Assembly: GCA_028282395.1 (NCBI GenBank)
Contig: JANQHY010000245.1
Span: forward strand, 1-15,893
DNA length: 15,893 bases
Reading direction: 5' to 3'
DNA from: Gammaproteobacteria bacterium
GTDB taxonomy: Bacteria > Pseudomonadota > Gammaproteobacteria > UBA12402
Part shown: in pieces, positions 1 to 7,327 of the stretch
Layout of the letters: every line of letters starts with the position of its first letter
How positions within the stretch are numbered: position 1 is the stretch's first letter
Notes under the pieces: generated by a model
What the model was told of the DNA's origin: nothing
What the model saw: only the letters and a program-made list of their open reading frames with translations
Databases searched by the model: none
Translations under genes and position numbers: made by a program

Positions 1-431
1 TCCAATGTTTTCAATAGTGCATTGAAACTATGGTTGGAGAGCATGTGTACTTCATCGATAAGATACACTTTAAAGCGACCATTAACCGGGGCATATTGGA
101 TATTTTCAAGGAGCTCGCGTGTCTCTTCGACCTTAGTGCGTGATGCTGCATCGACTTCAATAAGATCGACAAATTGGCCGCTATCGATGGCTTGACAAGC
201 ATGGCACTGCCCACAGGGTATGGCGCTAATGCCCTTTTCACAGTTTAGACATTTAGCAACAATCCGCGCAAGCGTTGTTTTGCCAACACCGCGGGTACCA
301 GAGAATAGATAAGCGTGGTGCAGGCGTTGATTTTTTAATGCATTGGTAAGCATTTTCACTATGTGTCCCTGGCCACTGACCTGGTCAAATTGGTGTGGCC
401 GCCATTTGCGCGCTAGTACCTGATAGCTCAT
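1..431 (-). CDS. dnaX: DNA polymerase III subunit gamma/tau, N-terminal part (runs off the window)
   Basis: Clamp-loader ATPase of the replicative DNA polymerase. It loads the beta clamp and, as tau, links the polymerases at the fork. The visible 143 residues start MSYQVLARKWRP, the standard DnaX N-terminus. They include Walker A GTRGVGKT at residues 45-52, a zinc module with Cys61, Cys64, Cys73, Cys76 and Cys79, and Walker B (YLIDEVHML). The start at 431 is supported by GAGGA eight bases upstream of the ATG. The gene is cut by the window edge, so the C-terminal domains and any programmed frameshift site cannot be seen. It is divergent from the next gene. Identification is firm. Confidence 0.97.
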   Translation of the reverse strand, partial: MSYQVLARKWRPHQFDQVSGQGHIVKMLTNALKNQRLHHAYLFSGTRGVGKTTLARIVAKCLNCEKGISAIPCGQCHACQAIDSGQFVDLIEVDAASRTKVEETRELLENIQYAPVNGRFKVYLIDEVHMLSNHSFNALLKTL

Positions 432-604
432 CTGTATAGTCCTCATATTGTCGCTTGTCGGCTATCTTAGCAGAACTTAAAGCAGCATATAATGTGTAGA
501 GAAGATTTTCCGCCAGTATAAAGAAATAGATATATAAAACAACTATTTAATCTCATAGAGATTTTCCCAAATCATAGGAATATATCCATTTCAGTTGTAA
601 TATA

Positions 605-613
605 TGCTATAAT
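605..613 (+). promoter_or_regulatory. Extended -10 promoter for the charged coiled-coil gene
   Basis: TGCTATAAT matches the extended -10 consensus TGnTATAAT exactly and lies about 45 bases before the ATG at 657. No good -35 is seen, which is acceptable for extended -10 promoters. Transcription would start near 620. This is a motif match only. Confidence 0.5.
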
Positions 614-656
614 TGGAAGTAGAGTAGATAGATATTCCTGAGTGGGGAGAAATCTC

Positions 657-1775
657 ATGTCTGATGCAAAAGTAGATAAAATTAATGCCAATAATGATCA
701 ATTTGAACAAAAGACGCTTTTACAAGGAAAAGATAATCAGGATCAGTTAGTTAAAGCTGTCGATAAAACGATTAATAGTAGTAATGACATTAATACAAAA
801 ATAGAAAAGGCAAAGAAGAATAAGAGCGATCAGAAGATAGCGCCTACAACACTTACTGACCCACAGCTCTCAAAAGGGAACCAGAATAACTATGTAACGA
901 AAGCCGAGAAAGAGCTTCAGCATGAAGCCAATGTTAAAAAATACAAAGAGAAGAAATATGAAGAAGATGTTTCTAAAGAGGTGGGGCAGATAATTATTGA
1001 TGACGAGCAGGATATAGATAAGAATATTGAAGAATTCATGACGGAAAAAAGTACCCAACAGCAATTGGCAATAAAAGAGGAGTTGGATGAGGATAAGAAA
1101 GAAGAAGATGACAAGAAGAAAGAGCAGACGCAGCGTCAAGAGCTCGAAAGAGAGATACAAGAGGAGCAAAAGAAAGAGAAGTCTATTCTGGAAGATGATG
1201 ATGAGGAGGATGAGCTTCTTGAGAAGGAGAAAATCTCGACAGTAGATGTTGACGAAAATGAAAATTTCTATACAACTACGCCAACGCCAAAGCCGGGGAT
1301 GTCCAAGCCTTCTAAAGAGATCGAAGAGCTGCTAAAACAGGGCGGAGACAATCTCAATAATTTACTACAAAAGACAGGTGATGATGCAGGAAAAATTCTC
1401 AAAGAGAATATTGAGTTGTATAATACATTTCATCAGCAGTTTCTCAACGAACCCAATGCAACAAAACGCGATGGTTTGATGAAAGAGATGCAGGACAATA
1501 TTCAATCTAATCCCATAGGCGACAATACTGTTAATGCAAGCATGAATAATATAGTTAATGATGTTGTTGATATCTATGATGGCTTAAGAAGAGGAGATGT
1601 GCCGACAAATGAGCCAGGAATTGTGTCACATAATACAACGGCAATGTTTGGTGGTAGTAATGCTGGTTCACAAGAGACTGGTAGTATACAACAGGTAGAG
1701 CAGAATAAGAGTAGAAGTAAACTTCCTACACCAATCGATATTAATCTTGTTCCGCCTGACGGCGTTAATAAATAA
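657..1775 (+). CDS. Unrecognised highly charged coiled-coil protein (372 aa)
   Basis: I do not recognise this protein. It is very hydrophilic, with no Cys, no Trp, no signal peptide and no membrane segment. Residues about 80-200 are dense in Lys, Glu, Asp and Gln and should form a long charged helix or coiled coil, with an acidic run near residue 185 (EDDDEEDELLEKE). A Thr/Pro linker (TTTPTPKPG) separates it from a less charged, Asn-rich C-terminal part. The start was chosen at ATG 657 because GGGGAGA lies six bases upstream. A GTG at 642 is in frame but overlaps that ribosome site. It stands alone between divergent dnaX and tpx, with its own extended -10 promoter. Inference: composition and isolation fit a secreted effector of a host-associated bacterium, but no targeting motif proves this. 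It could equally be a cytoplasmic structural protein. Confidence 0.75.
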   Translation: MSDAKVDKINANNDQFEQKTLLQGKDNQDQLVKAVDKTINSSNDINTKIEKAKKNKSDQKIAPTTLTDPQLSKGNQNNYVTKAEKELQHEANVKKYKEKKYEEDVSKEVGQIIIDDEQDIDKNIEEFMTEKSTQQQLAIKEELDEDKKEEDDKKKEQTQRQELEREIQEEQKKEKSILEDDDEEDELLEKEKISTVDVDENENFYTTTPTPKPGMSKPSKEIEELLKQGGDNLNNLLQKTGDDAGKILKENIELYNTFHQQFLNEPNATKRDGLMKEMQDNIQSNPIGDNTVNASMNNIVNDVVDIYDGLRRGDVPTNEPGIVSHNTTAMFGGSNAGSQETGSIQQVEQNKSRSKLPTPIDINLVPPDGVNK

Positions 1776-1892
1776 TAATATTTCTTTTTCTATTAGTCAT
1801 TGCTCGCGCTCTCGGCGTAAGCGAGTTCCTCTCTTATCATTCAAATCGACTATTCATTGGATAGTTAGGCACATCACAATTACTGCAGCGTC

Positions 1893-1921
1893 TTGAAAAG
1901 TCCAGCTTTATCAGCGACAAT
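1893..1921 (+). promoter_or_regulatory. Candidate sigma70 promoter for tpx (and hemW)
   Basis: TTGAAA (1893-1898) is separated by 17 bases from GACAAT (1916-1921), giving 5/6 and 4/6 consensus matches. It lies about 40 bases before the tpx start. The rest of the 1776-1963 gap shows only a short GC-rich inverted repeat, CTCGC at 1803 and GCGAG at 1821, with no T-run. Confidence 0.4.
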
Positions 1922-1963
1922 AAGCGTTGTTAATAGGGCAGCAATTAATGAATAGAGGTACTT

Positions 1964-2461
1964 ATGGCGAATGTTAAATTCAAGGGCAAAGAAGTTGCTT
2001 TGACCGGTACGTTTCCTACTAACGGGGAGCAAGCGAAGGCGTTTACACTTTGTGGTGCTAATTTACGCAATATTACGCTTGACCGTTATCAAGGTAAGAA
2101 ATTAGTACTCAATATTTTCCCAAGTGTTGATACAGAGGTGTGTGCCTCGAGTGTCAGAGCATTTAATCAACATGCCAGTGATGCGGGTATTGATGTATTA
2201 TGTATTTCAGCCGATCTTCCTTTTGCTGCGGCACGCTTTTGTGGTGCGGAAGGTATTGAGAACGTTACAATGGCCTCAACATTTCGTAGTCCGGAGTTTA
2301 TGTCTGATTATGGTGTCGCAATTGCACAGGGACCGCTTAAAAATCTTGCCGCACGAGCGGTAATCTGTATTGATGAGCAGGGCAAGGTGATCTATAGTCA
2401 ACTGGTTGATGACATTACTCATGAACCTGATTATCAAGCTGCTATGGATAGCTTAAAGTAA
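1964..2461 (+). CDS. tpx: Thiol peroxidase, atypical 2-Cys peroxiredoxin
   Basis: Reduces hydrogen peroxide and organic hydroperoxides using thioredoxin, in the cytoplasm or periplasm depending on species; no signal peptide is visible here. At 165 residues it has the family's usual length. The peroxidatic motif FPSVDTEVC places the active Cys at residue 60. The resolving Cys is residue 93 in ARFCGAEGI. The conserved stretches SADLPFA, GPLKNLAARA and the C-terminal QLVDDIT match E. coli Tpx closely. The ATG at 1964 has AGAGG a few bases upstream. hemW begins 19 bases after the stop on the same strand, so the two are probably cotranscribed. Identification is firm. Confidence 0.96.
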   Translation: MANVKFKGKEVALTGTFPTNGEQAKAFTLCGANLRNITLDRYQGKKLVLNIFPSVDTEVCASSVRAFNQHASDAGIDVLCISADLPFAAARFCGAEGIENVTMASTFRSPEFMSDYGVAIAQGPLKNLAARAVICIDEQGKVIYSQLVDDITHEPDYQAAMDSLK

Positions 2462-2480
2462 TTCTAGCTTAACCATTTTA

Positions 2481-3653
2481 ATGAATAGAGCGATGATCAA
2501 TAAGCCTTTACCGTTGTCGCTGTATATTCATATTCCTTGGTGTGTGCGTAAATGTCCCTACTGTGATTTTAATTCGCATCGAGCCGGCACGGTTATTCCA
2601 GAACAGCGTTATATTGATTTGCTATTAGAAGATCTATTATGGGATCTGCCAGCTGTCGAAGGAAGAACGGTTAAAACCATTTTTATTGGTGGTGGCACCC
2701 CAAGCTTACTGTCAGCGCAAGTAGTGGAGCGACTGTTATCTTCGATTGCTGATCGCATCGATTTAGCAAAGGAGTGTGAGATTACCATGGAAGCAAATCC
2801 TGGCACCATGGAGGCTGGGAAGTTTCGTGATTTTAAGCAAGCTGGCATCAATCGCCTCTCAATTGGCGTACAGAGTTTTGCTGATGATAAATTAAAGCAG
2901 CTAGGCCGTATTCATGATGCCGCTGCTGCACGAGCCGCGATTGAGGAAGCGGTGGCGGCAGGGTTTAACAGTTTCAACCTTGATCTTATGCATGGATTGC
3001 CCAATCAAACTGTGGAAGAGGCGTTAGCCGATCTTACGACGGCGCTTACTTTTGCCCCGTCCCATTTATCATGGTATCAGCTTACCATTGAACCTCGCAC
3101 GGTTTTTGCCAAACATAAACCGTCTCTTCCTGGTGAAGAGCATTTGTGGCAGATTGAGCAGGAAGGGTTAGCGTTGTTGGCTGCTGCAGGGTTCCAGCGT
3201 TATGAAATTTCTGCTTATAGTCAACCCGGTTACGCTTGTCGCCATAATATCAATTATTGGCAGTTTGGTGATTATCTCGGTATTGGTGCTGGGGCGCATA
3301 GTAAATTAACTGACTGTAGTCGAGGTACTATTGTGCGTGCAGCAAAGATTTCTCATCCTGCCAGTTATCTCAATGCTATCGACAACAGCAGTGAGCATCA
3401 TCCCTTCATAGCAAGTCAACACCAGGTAGAAGAGAGTGATTTGCCACTGGAATTTATGATGAATGCCTTGCGTTTAACTGCAGGCGTGCCGATCAGCTAT
3501 TTCAGTGAGCGTACTGGTCTAGCATCGGAGTATATTGAAACGCCAATCAATCAGGCTTTAGAAAAAGGTTGGTTAACGCTGAATGATGGCCAGCTTGCTA
3601 CAACTGTATTGGGGCAACAATTTTTAAATAACTGTCTACAGCTTTTTAGTTAG
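2481..3653 (+). CDS. hemW: Radical SAM haem chaperone HemW (formerly HemN-like oxygen-independent coproporphyrinogen oxidase homologue)
   Basis: HemW binds haem and a 4Fe-4S cluster and is thought to deliver haem to membrane cytochromes; it is not a true coproporphyrinogen oxidase. The sequence opens with SLYIHIPWCVRKCPYCDFN. Its CxxxCxxC cluster motif is at Cys21, Cys25 and Cys28, counted from ATG 2481. It continues with GGGTPSLL, MEANPGT, SIGVQSF, NLDLMHGLP and NYWQFGDYLGIGAGAH, collinear with E. coli HemW (about 378 residues). Two starts are possible, ATG 2481 and ATG 2493. Neither has a good Shine-Dalgarno sequence, so translation may depend on tpx just upstream. In many related bacteria hemW follows rdgB; here its partner is tpx. 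It converges with the KAS III gene, and no strong terminator is visible in the 75 bases between them. Confidence 0.95.
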   Translation: MNRAMINKPLPLSLYIHIPWCVRKCPYCDFNSHRAGTVIPEQRYIDLLLEDLLWDLPAVEGRTVKTIFIGGGTPSLLSAQVVERLLSSIADRIDLAKECEITMEANPGTMEAGKFRDFKQAGINRLSIGVQSFADDKLKQLGRIHDAAAARAAIEEAVAAGFNSFNLDLMHGLPNQTVEEALADLTTALTFAPSHLSWYQLTIEPRTVFAKHKPSLPGEEHLWQIEQEGLALLAAAGFQRYEISAYSQPGYACRHNINYWQFGDYLGIGAGAHSKLTDCSRGTIVRAAKISHPASYLNAIDNSSEHHPFIASQHQVEESDLPLEFMMNALRLTAGVPISYFSERTGLASEYIETPINQALEKGWLTLNDGQLATTVLGQQFLNNCLQLFS

Positions 3654-3728
3654 CGCTTTTTTAGGCTATTAGCGTCAACTACTACATGTTTTCGATTTTA
3701 GAACTGGATAAGATAGAAGTGACACGGT

Positions 3729-4715
3729 TTAAATTATTATTTCGCAAATTGTTGCACACCACGAGTATCCTACGCCAAAACCAACTAGCATAACTTTACG
3801 TCGCTCATTAAAGCTGCCTTTTTTTATCATGTTGGATAATACTATCGGTATAGTTGAAGATACCGTATTGCCATAATCACACATATCAATACAAAACTTA
3901 TTTTGTGGGATTCTTAGTTTATCACGTAAGTGTTCTAACATATATTGATTAGCCTGATGGAATACAAAGTAATCAATGGTATCCATAGAGATATTGTACT
4001 TTTTCAGTAAACTATCTATTGCTTTAGGGACAGATTTAATAGTAAAAGAGAAAATAGCCGATCCACGCATATATAGTTCTAAAGGTTCATTTTCTATTCT
4101 AGGATATCTATGTGCGCCAGTCTTAACAATTAAGTTCTTTTGTCCTTCGCCATCAGTTCCAAATACAAAGGGGCCGATGAAATCATTTTCTGATTCATCT
4201 TCAGCCTCAATAAACGTTGCCGCGGCAGCATCGCCAAATATTGTTCTGACTTTCATGTCATCTTTCTTTATATATTTACTGTAAGTCTCTGAGGTGATGA
4301 GTAAGACATTTCTAACTTGTCCGGTTTCTATTAAACCTTTAGCCAGAGATAGACCATAAACAAAACCAGAGCATCCTAAGTTATAGTCAATGGCCCCAGC
4401 TGTTACTGGAATTCCTAGTTTTTCCTGCAGTAGGCAAGCAGTTGTTGGTAAAAAGTGATCGGGGCTTTGTGTGCATAATAAGATGTATTCAATCTGGTTG
4501 GCGGTGCATGCGCTACTCGCAAAAAGTTTTTTTGCGGCCATTTCTGCCAGGTCTAATGCTGTTTCGTTTTCCTCAGCTATATGTCTTTTTTCAATACCGA
4601 TTTTATTTTTTATCTTATCTGCAGTCCAATTATCTACATTTTGAGCCAACGCTTCATTATCCAAGATAGTGTTGGGTAGATGGTAGGCTATACTTTTAAT
4701 TTTCGCTTTTGTCAT
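3729..4715 (-). CDS. 3-oxoacyl-ACP synthase III family protein (orphan FabH-like)
   Basis: A thiolase-fold condensing enzyme of 328 residues that should join an acyl-CoA to malonyl-ACP. The Cys-His-Asn triad is complete: Cys115 in YNLGCSG, His253 in FHQAN and Asn283 in DYGNTVSSTIP. The C-terminal GFGVGYSW glycine loop is also present. The start is ATG 4715, which has AGGTGA five bases upstream. An in-frame GTG at 4724 lies inside that ribosome site and is rejected. No plsX, fabD, fabG or acpP is next to it, so it is probably not the housekeeping fabH. FHQAN in place of PHQAN fits the broader KAS III-like group found in polysaccharide or specialised acyl pathways. The substrate cannot be told from sequence. 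The family call is firm; the exact role is open. Confidence 0.9.
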   Translation of the reverse strand: MTKAKIKSIAYHLPNTILDNEALAQNVDNWTADKIKNKIGIEKRHIAEENETALDLAEMAAKKLFASSACTANQIEYILLCTQSPDHFLPTTACLLQEKLGIPVTAGAIDYNLGCSGFVYGLSLAKGLIETGQVRNVLLITSETYSKYIKKDDMKVRTIFGDAAAATFIEAEDESENDFIGPFVFGTDGEGQKNLIVKTGAHRYPRIENEPLELYMRGSAIFSFTIKSVPKAIDSLLKKYNISMDTIDYFVFHQANQYMLEHLRDKLRIPQNKFCIDMCDYGNTVSSTIPIVLSNMIKKGSFNERRKVMLVGFGVGYSWCATICEIII

Positions 4716-4737
4716 GCTGTTCACCTATTTAGAGAAT

Positions 4738-4752
4738 ATCCGCATAGCGGAT
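4738..4752 (-). promoter_or_regulatory. 15-base palindrome in the leader of the KAS III gene
   Basis: ATCCGC, ATA, GCGGAT is a perfect 6-bp inverted repeat with a three-base loop, lying just upstream of the AGGTGA ribosome site. It is GC-rich in very AT-rich surroundings. It could be an operator or an RNA hairpin influencing translation. There is no T-run on either strand, so it is not a terminator. Confidence 0.4.
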
Positions 4753-5042
4753 GATATAACAGTAATGAAGATATTTTTTGTTTGCCAAATTAACTATATT
4801 TCTTACGTTGATCTTTTTCTAAAAATTCAGTTCCATTGATCCTGTATTTGTTTGAGTGACAAATATCATCAATTAATGGATAAATCTCTTTTCTTTCATA
4901 GCAATACATTTTCAATAAATAATATATATTCACACTAAATAGTTTATTGAAACAGAGGTTAAATGTATAATATTAACTATCTTTTCGGCTGGATAGTAGC
5001 ATGTAAAAATCTTTGTTGCAACCGTAGTGTTCAGCCATAGAA
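4753..5042. other. AT-rich intergenic region, no convincing gene
   Basis: No reading frame here looks coding. TATAAT at 4966-4971 with a weak TTTATT 17 bases upstream could be a promoter for the rightward small frames and the CaaX gene. A 6-bp inverted repeat, ACTATC at 4976 and GATAGT at 4992, follows directly and would lie at the 5' end of that transcript. No tRNA, CRISPR or mobile-element end was seen. Confidence 0.5.
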
Positions 5043-5084
5043 ATGAGAAGAAAATTTATAAAATTCATGGAGTTGCTTGGTTGA
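5043..5084 (+). CDS. Possible 13-codon leader peptide
   Basis: The frame reads MRRKFIKFMELLG, basic at the start. Its TGA stop overlaps the GAGGT ribosome site of the next small frame, an arrangement that would allow translational coupling. Its own ribosome site is weak. It may be chance; it is listed because of the overlap. Confidence 0.2.
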   Translation: MRRKFIKFMELLG

Positions 5085-5093
5085 GGTATCAAC

Positions 5094-5174
5094 ATGAGCG
5101 TATCTTTAATCGCAAAAAGGTTATCTCTACCATTTATTCGCATTTTTCGGTATCTTAATATAGGTTTTGTTTAA
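5094..5174 (+). CDS. Possible 26-residue cationic hydrophobic peptide
   Basis: The ATG at 5094 has GAGGT six bases upstream, a better ribosome site than several real genes here. The peptide starts MSVSLIAKRLSLPF and continues IRIFRYLNIGFV. It carries four Lys/Arg and no acidic residue, and it is amphipathic. The stop lies 20 bases before the ATG of the CaaX gene, so the two could share a transcript. It could be a leader peptide regulating the downstream gene, a membrane-active peptide, or chance. I recognise no family. Confidence 0.35.
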   Translation: MSVSLIAKRLSLPFIRIFRYLNIGFV

Positions 5175-5194
5175 ATATTTATGTGGGGTATCTT

Positions 5195-5848
5195 ATGAAT
5201 AGTTTTGAAATTGAACATAAAAAGTCTGAGCAGCCTGAGCAGATAAGCAAGGGGCGGATAAATACAACTATGCAAAACGACTATTTCTCTTCTAAAAAAA
5301 TTTTTGACGATATCGAGGAGGTTCTTTCTGAAACGGAGAATATTGATGAAAATGGAAATGATGACTATATTAATGTTGAACATCTCGCTACTACGTCATT
5401 CAGTAATGTGATGCAAAGTAGCTATATGCAAGGTTTAGATATTAATAATTTAACAGTAAGCGAAATTCCTTCTGCACCAAAGGAAGGTTATAAAGGGACC
5501 ATAAGTCAGCATATTAAAAACGAGCTTAGTAAACACAAGCTGTCTACGCAGAAAATTGAAGATAAAATGGTTGGCAGTAGTGAAGAGAGTCAACAGGAGA
5601 TTTTAAAGAATCAGGACTGGAAGAGTAGAAAAAATGCTAATACCGCTTCTTCTGGATTAATAAGCAAATCAGCATTTCATCAACCGTTCTCGTCTCAGGG
5701 TAGTATGACTTATCGGACAAAGCATAAAAATAATGATGCTGATTATTATGCGGCAGATAGTGATGACGATAAAAAAGATGATGACAATCCCTGTCATAAA
5801 GTTATGCAAGACTTAACTGCAGGAATTAAAAGTTGCACAATTCTTTAG
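5195..5848 (+). CDS. Orphan hydrophilic protein with C-terminal CaaX box (candidate effector, 217 aa)
   Basis: No recognised family. The protein is hydrophilic and low-complexity, rich in Ser, Asn, Lys and Asp, with no signal peptide or membrane segment. Only two Cys are present, Cys200 and Cys214. The last four residues are CTIL, a canonical CaaX box. Leu in the last position favours geranylgeranylation, and as I recall the same tetrapeptide ends the eukaryotic G-protein gamma-4 subunit. An acidic patch (ADSDDDKKDDDNP) lies about 20 residues before the end and resembles the E-block trait of Dot/Icm effectors. Bacteria lack prenyltransferases for such boxes, so if functional the motif acts inside a eukaryotic host, anchoring the protein to membranes. 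The start is ATG 5195, with GGGGT six bases upstream; an in-frame GTG at 5183 precedes that site. The coding reading is likely; the effector role is inference. Confidence 0.8.
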   Translation: MNSFEIEHKKSEQPEQISKGRINTTMQNDYFSSKKIFDDIEEVLSETENIDENGNDDYINVEHLATTSFSNVMQSSYMQGLDINNLTVSEIPSAPKEGYKGTISQHIKNELSKHKLSTQKIEDKMVGSSEESQQEILKNQDWKSRKNANTASSGLISKSAFHQPFSSQGSMTYRTKHKNNDADYYAADSDDDKKDDDNPCHKVMQDLTAGIKSCTIL

Positions 5849-5883
5849 TCAATGATGTATTCTTTTATTGTGTTAATCGTTTA

Positions 5884-7242
5884 CTAATCCTGGCGGGTAT
5901 TTGCTGTTGATGGTGATAGTTGCAGAGCATTGTCATGAAGATCAGATGTTGGCTGGCGGCGACGCAGCAGTAGTAATACGCTTAATGACAATGCTGCTAC
6001 TATCATCAGATAAAATGCCGGTGCTAGTGGCGTATGAAGCCAGTGAATAAGTAGTGTTGAGGTTAACATGGTTGCCCCGCCGAAAAATGCGACACTAATA
6101 TTATAACCGAGTGAAACCAATGTGTAGCGTATTTTTAGTGGTGCAAGTTCAATCATCACGCCGGGCATCGGTGCATCATACATTGCTCCCATAGTGGTTA
6201 ATACTAGTGGCATAATGATCAGTGCATTGGTTACACCCATTAAGGTTAGTTTCATAACGGGATAACTAAATAGTAGGAAACATATAATAGAGGTCATCAT
6301 TAACCGCTTTTTACCAATACGGTCTGCAAGTAGCCCGAACACTATTTCTAAGAATATCTCGATGATGATAAATGCCGTATTAGCAGCCATGACCCATGAT
6401 AATTTTATATGTAGATATTTATGTGTGTATTGTGGAAAATAGAAGAAAGTGAAGTAGGTGTAGGTAGAGGCAAGTGCGGCGACAAAAATAATCATTAATA
6501 GTGTGCGGTAATGGGTATAAAAAACGGCTTTTAATACAGGGGTGTCTGTTTCGTATAAAGCTTGTTGATTGTCTGGTAGTTGTGAGGCAAGAAACGCTGG
6601 TGACTCTGGCATAAAAGTTCTTAGCAGCAGAATAGCAAAACCCATAATAGCGCCAATCAAATAGGCTGATCGCCAGCCCCAATCAAGAAGTTGGCTATCT
6701 GACAGAAAACTTGTTAATAGGGTAACGGTGGCAGATCCAAGTAGAATGCCAAAAGAGATGATTCCTAATGTTAGTCCACCAAAAAGTCCATAACGTTTGC
6801 GATTGACTGATTCGAGAATATAGACAAAAGCACCTGTTGTTTCGCCGCCTGCAGAGAGGCCTTGTACAATACGGAAAATTAACAGCAGTAGTGGGGCAAA
6901 ATTACCGACAGTATGCCAGGTTGGCAGAAGCATCATTGCTAACATGCTAATGGTCATCATAAAAATAGAAAGCAGAAGGGCAGGACGACGGCCAAATTGA
7001 TCACCAATATAACCATAAAGTAGCGCACCAATTGGTCGAGCTAAATAGCTAATAAAAAAGATTGCATAAACCAGCGTTAATGATAACCAGGGCTTCTCAT
7101 TGACAAAGAATATTCGTGTGAAAACTGATGATAAATGACCGTAGATAGAGAAATCGAACCATTCTACAATTGTACCCAGTGCTCCCAAAGTATAGGCACG
7201 CATCACACTATGATGGGGGTGAAATCCTCGCAATGTTTTCAT
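5884..7242 (-). CDS. MFS transporter, metabolite:H+ symporter (MHS/ProP-like) family
   Basis: Inner-membrane secondary carrier of 452 residues with about twelve hydrophobic segments. GTIVEWFDFSIYG at residues 23-35 and GDQFGRRPALL near residues 80-90 are signatures of the MHS branch, whose members take up proline/betaine, citrate, shikimate or alpha-ketoglutarate. SYLARPIGALLYGYIGD and RIVQGLSAGGE are also typical. The substrate cannot be told. It lies 85 bases downstream of the PLP enzyme on the same strand and may be the last gene of that operon. Its own AAGAGAG lies very close to the ATG. It converges with the CaaX gene across a 35-base gap with no visible terminator. Confidence 0.9.
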   Translation of the reverse strand: MKTLRGFHPHHSVMRAYTLGALGTIVEWFDFSIYGHLSSVFTRIFFVNEKPWLSLTLVYAIFFISYLARPIGALLYGYIGDQFGRRPALLLSIFMMTISMLAMMLLPTWHTVGNFAPLLLLIFRIVQGLSAGGETTGAFVYILESVNRKRYGLFGGLTLGIISFGILLGSATVTLLTSFLSDSQLLDWGWRSAYLIGAIMGFAILLLRTFMPESPAFLASQLPDNQQALYETDTPVLKAVFYTHYRTLLMIIFVAALASTYTYFTFFYFPQYTHKYLHIKLSWVMAANTAFIIIEIFLEIVFGLLADRIGKKRLMMTSIICFLLFSYPVMKLTLMGVTNALIIMPLVLTTMGAMYDAPMPGVMIELAPLKIRYTLVSLGYNISVAFFGGATMLTSTLLIHWLHTPLAPAFYLMIVAALSLSVLLLLRRRQPTSDLHDNALQLSPSTANTRQD

Positions 7243-7327
7243 CTCTCTTGTTAGTTGTTTTATTAATTAGCACTATTTTACTCAGGCATGTAGATAATAG
7301 CAATGATTGTTAAAGAGTGTAGTTATT

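Noticed and set aside
642..656. GTG start at 642 adding five residues to the charged coiled-coil protein
   Set aside because: The GTG overlaps the GGGGAGA ribosome site that is correctly spaced for ATG 657.
870..1169. Minus-strand hydrophobic frame opposite the charged coiled-coil gene
   Set aside because: The Leu/Phe-rich translation is the expected mirror of Lys/Glu/Asp codons; it has no ribosome site.
5183..5194. GTG start at 5183 for the CaaX protein
   Set aside because: GGGGT directly after it is the ribosome site for ATG 5195.
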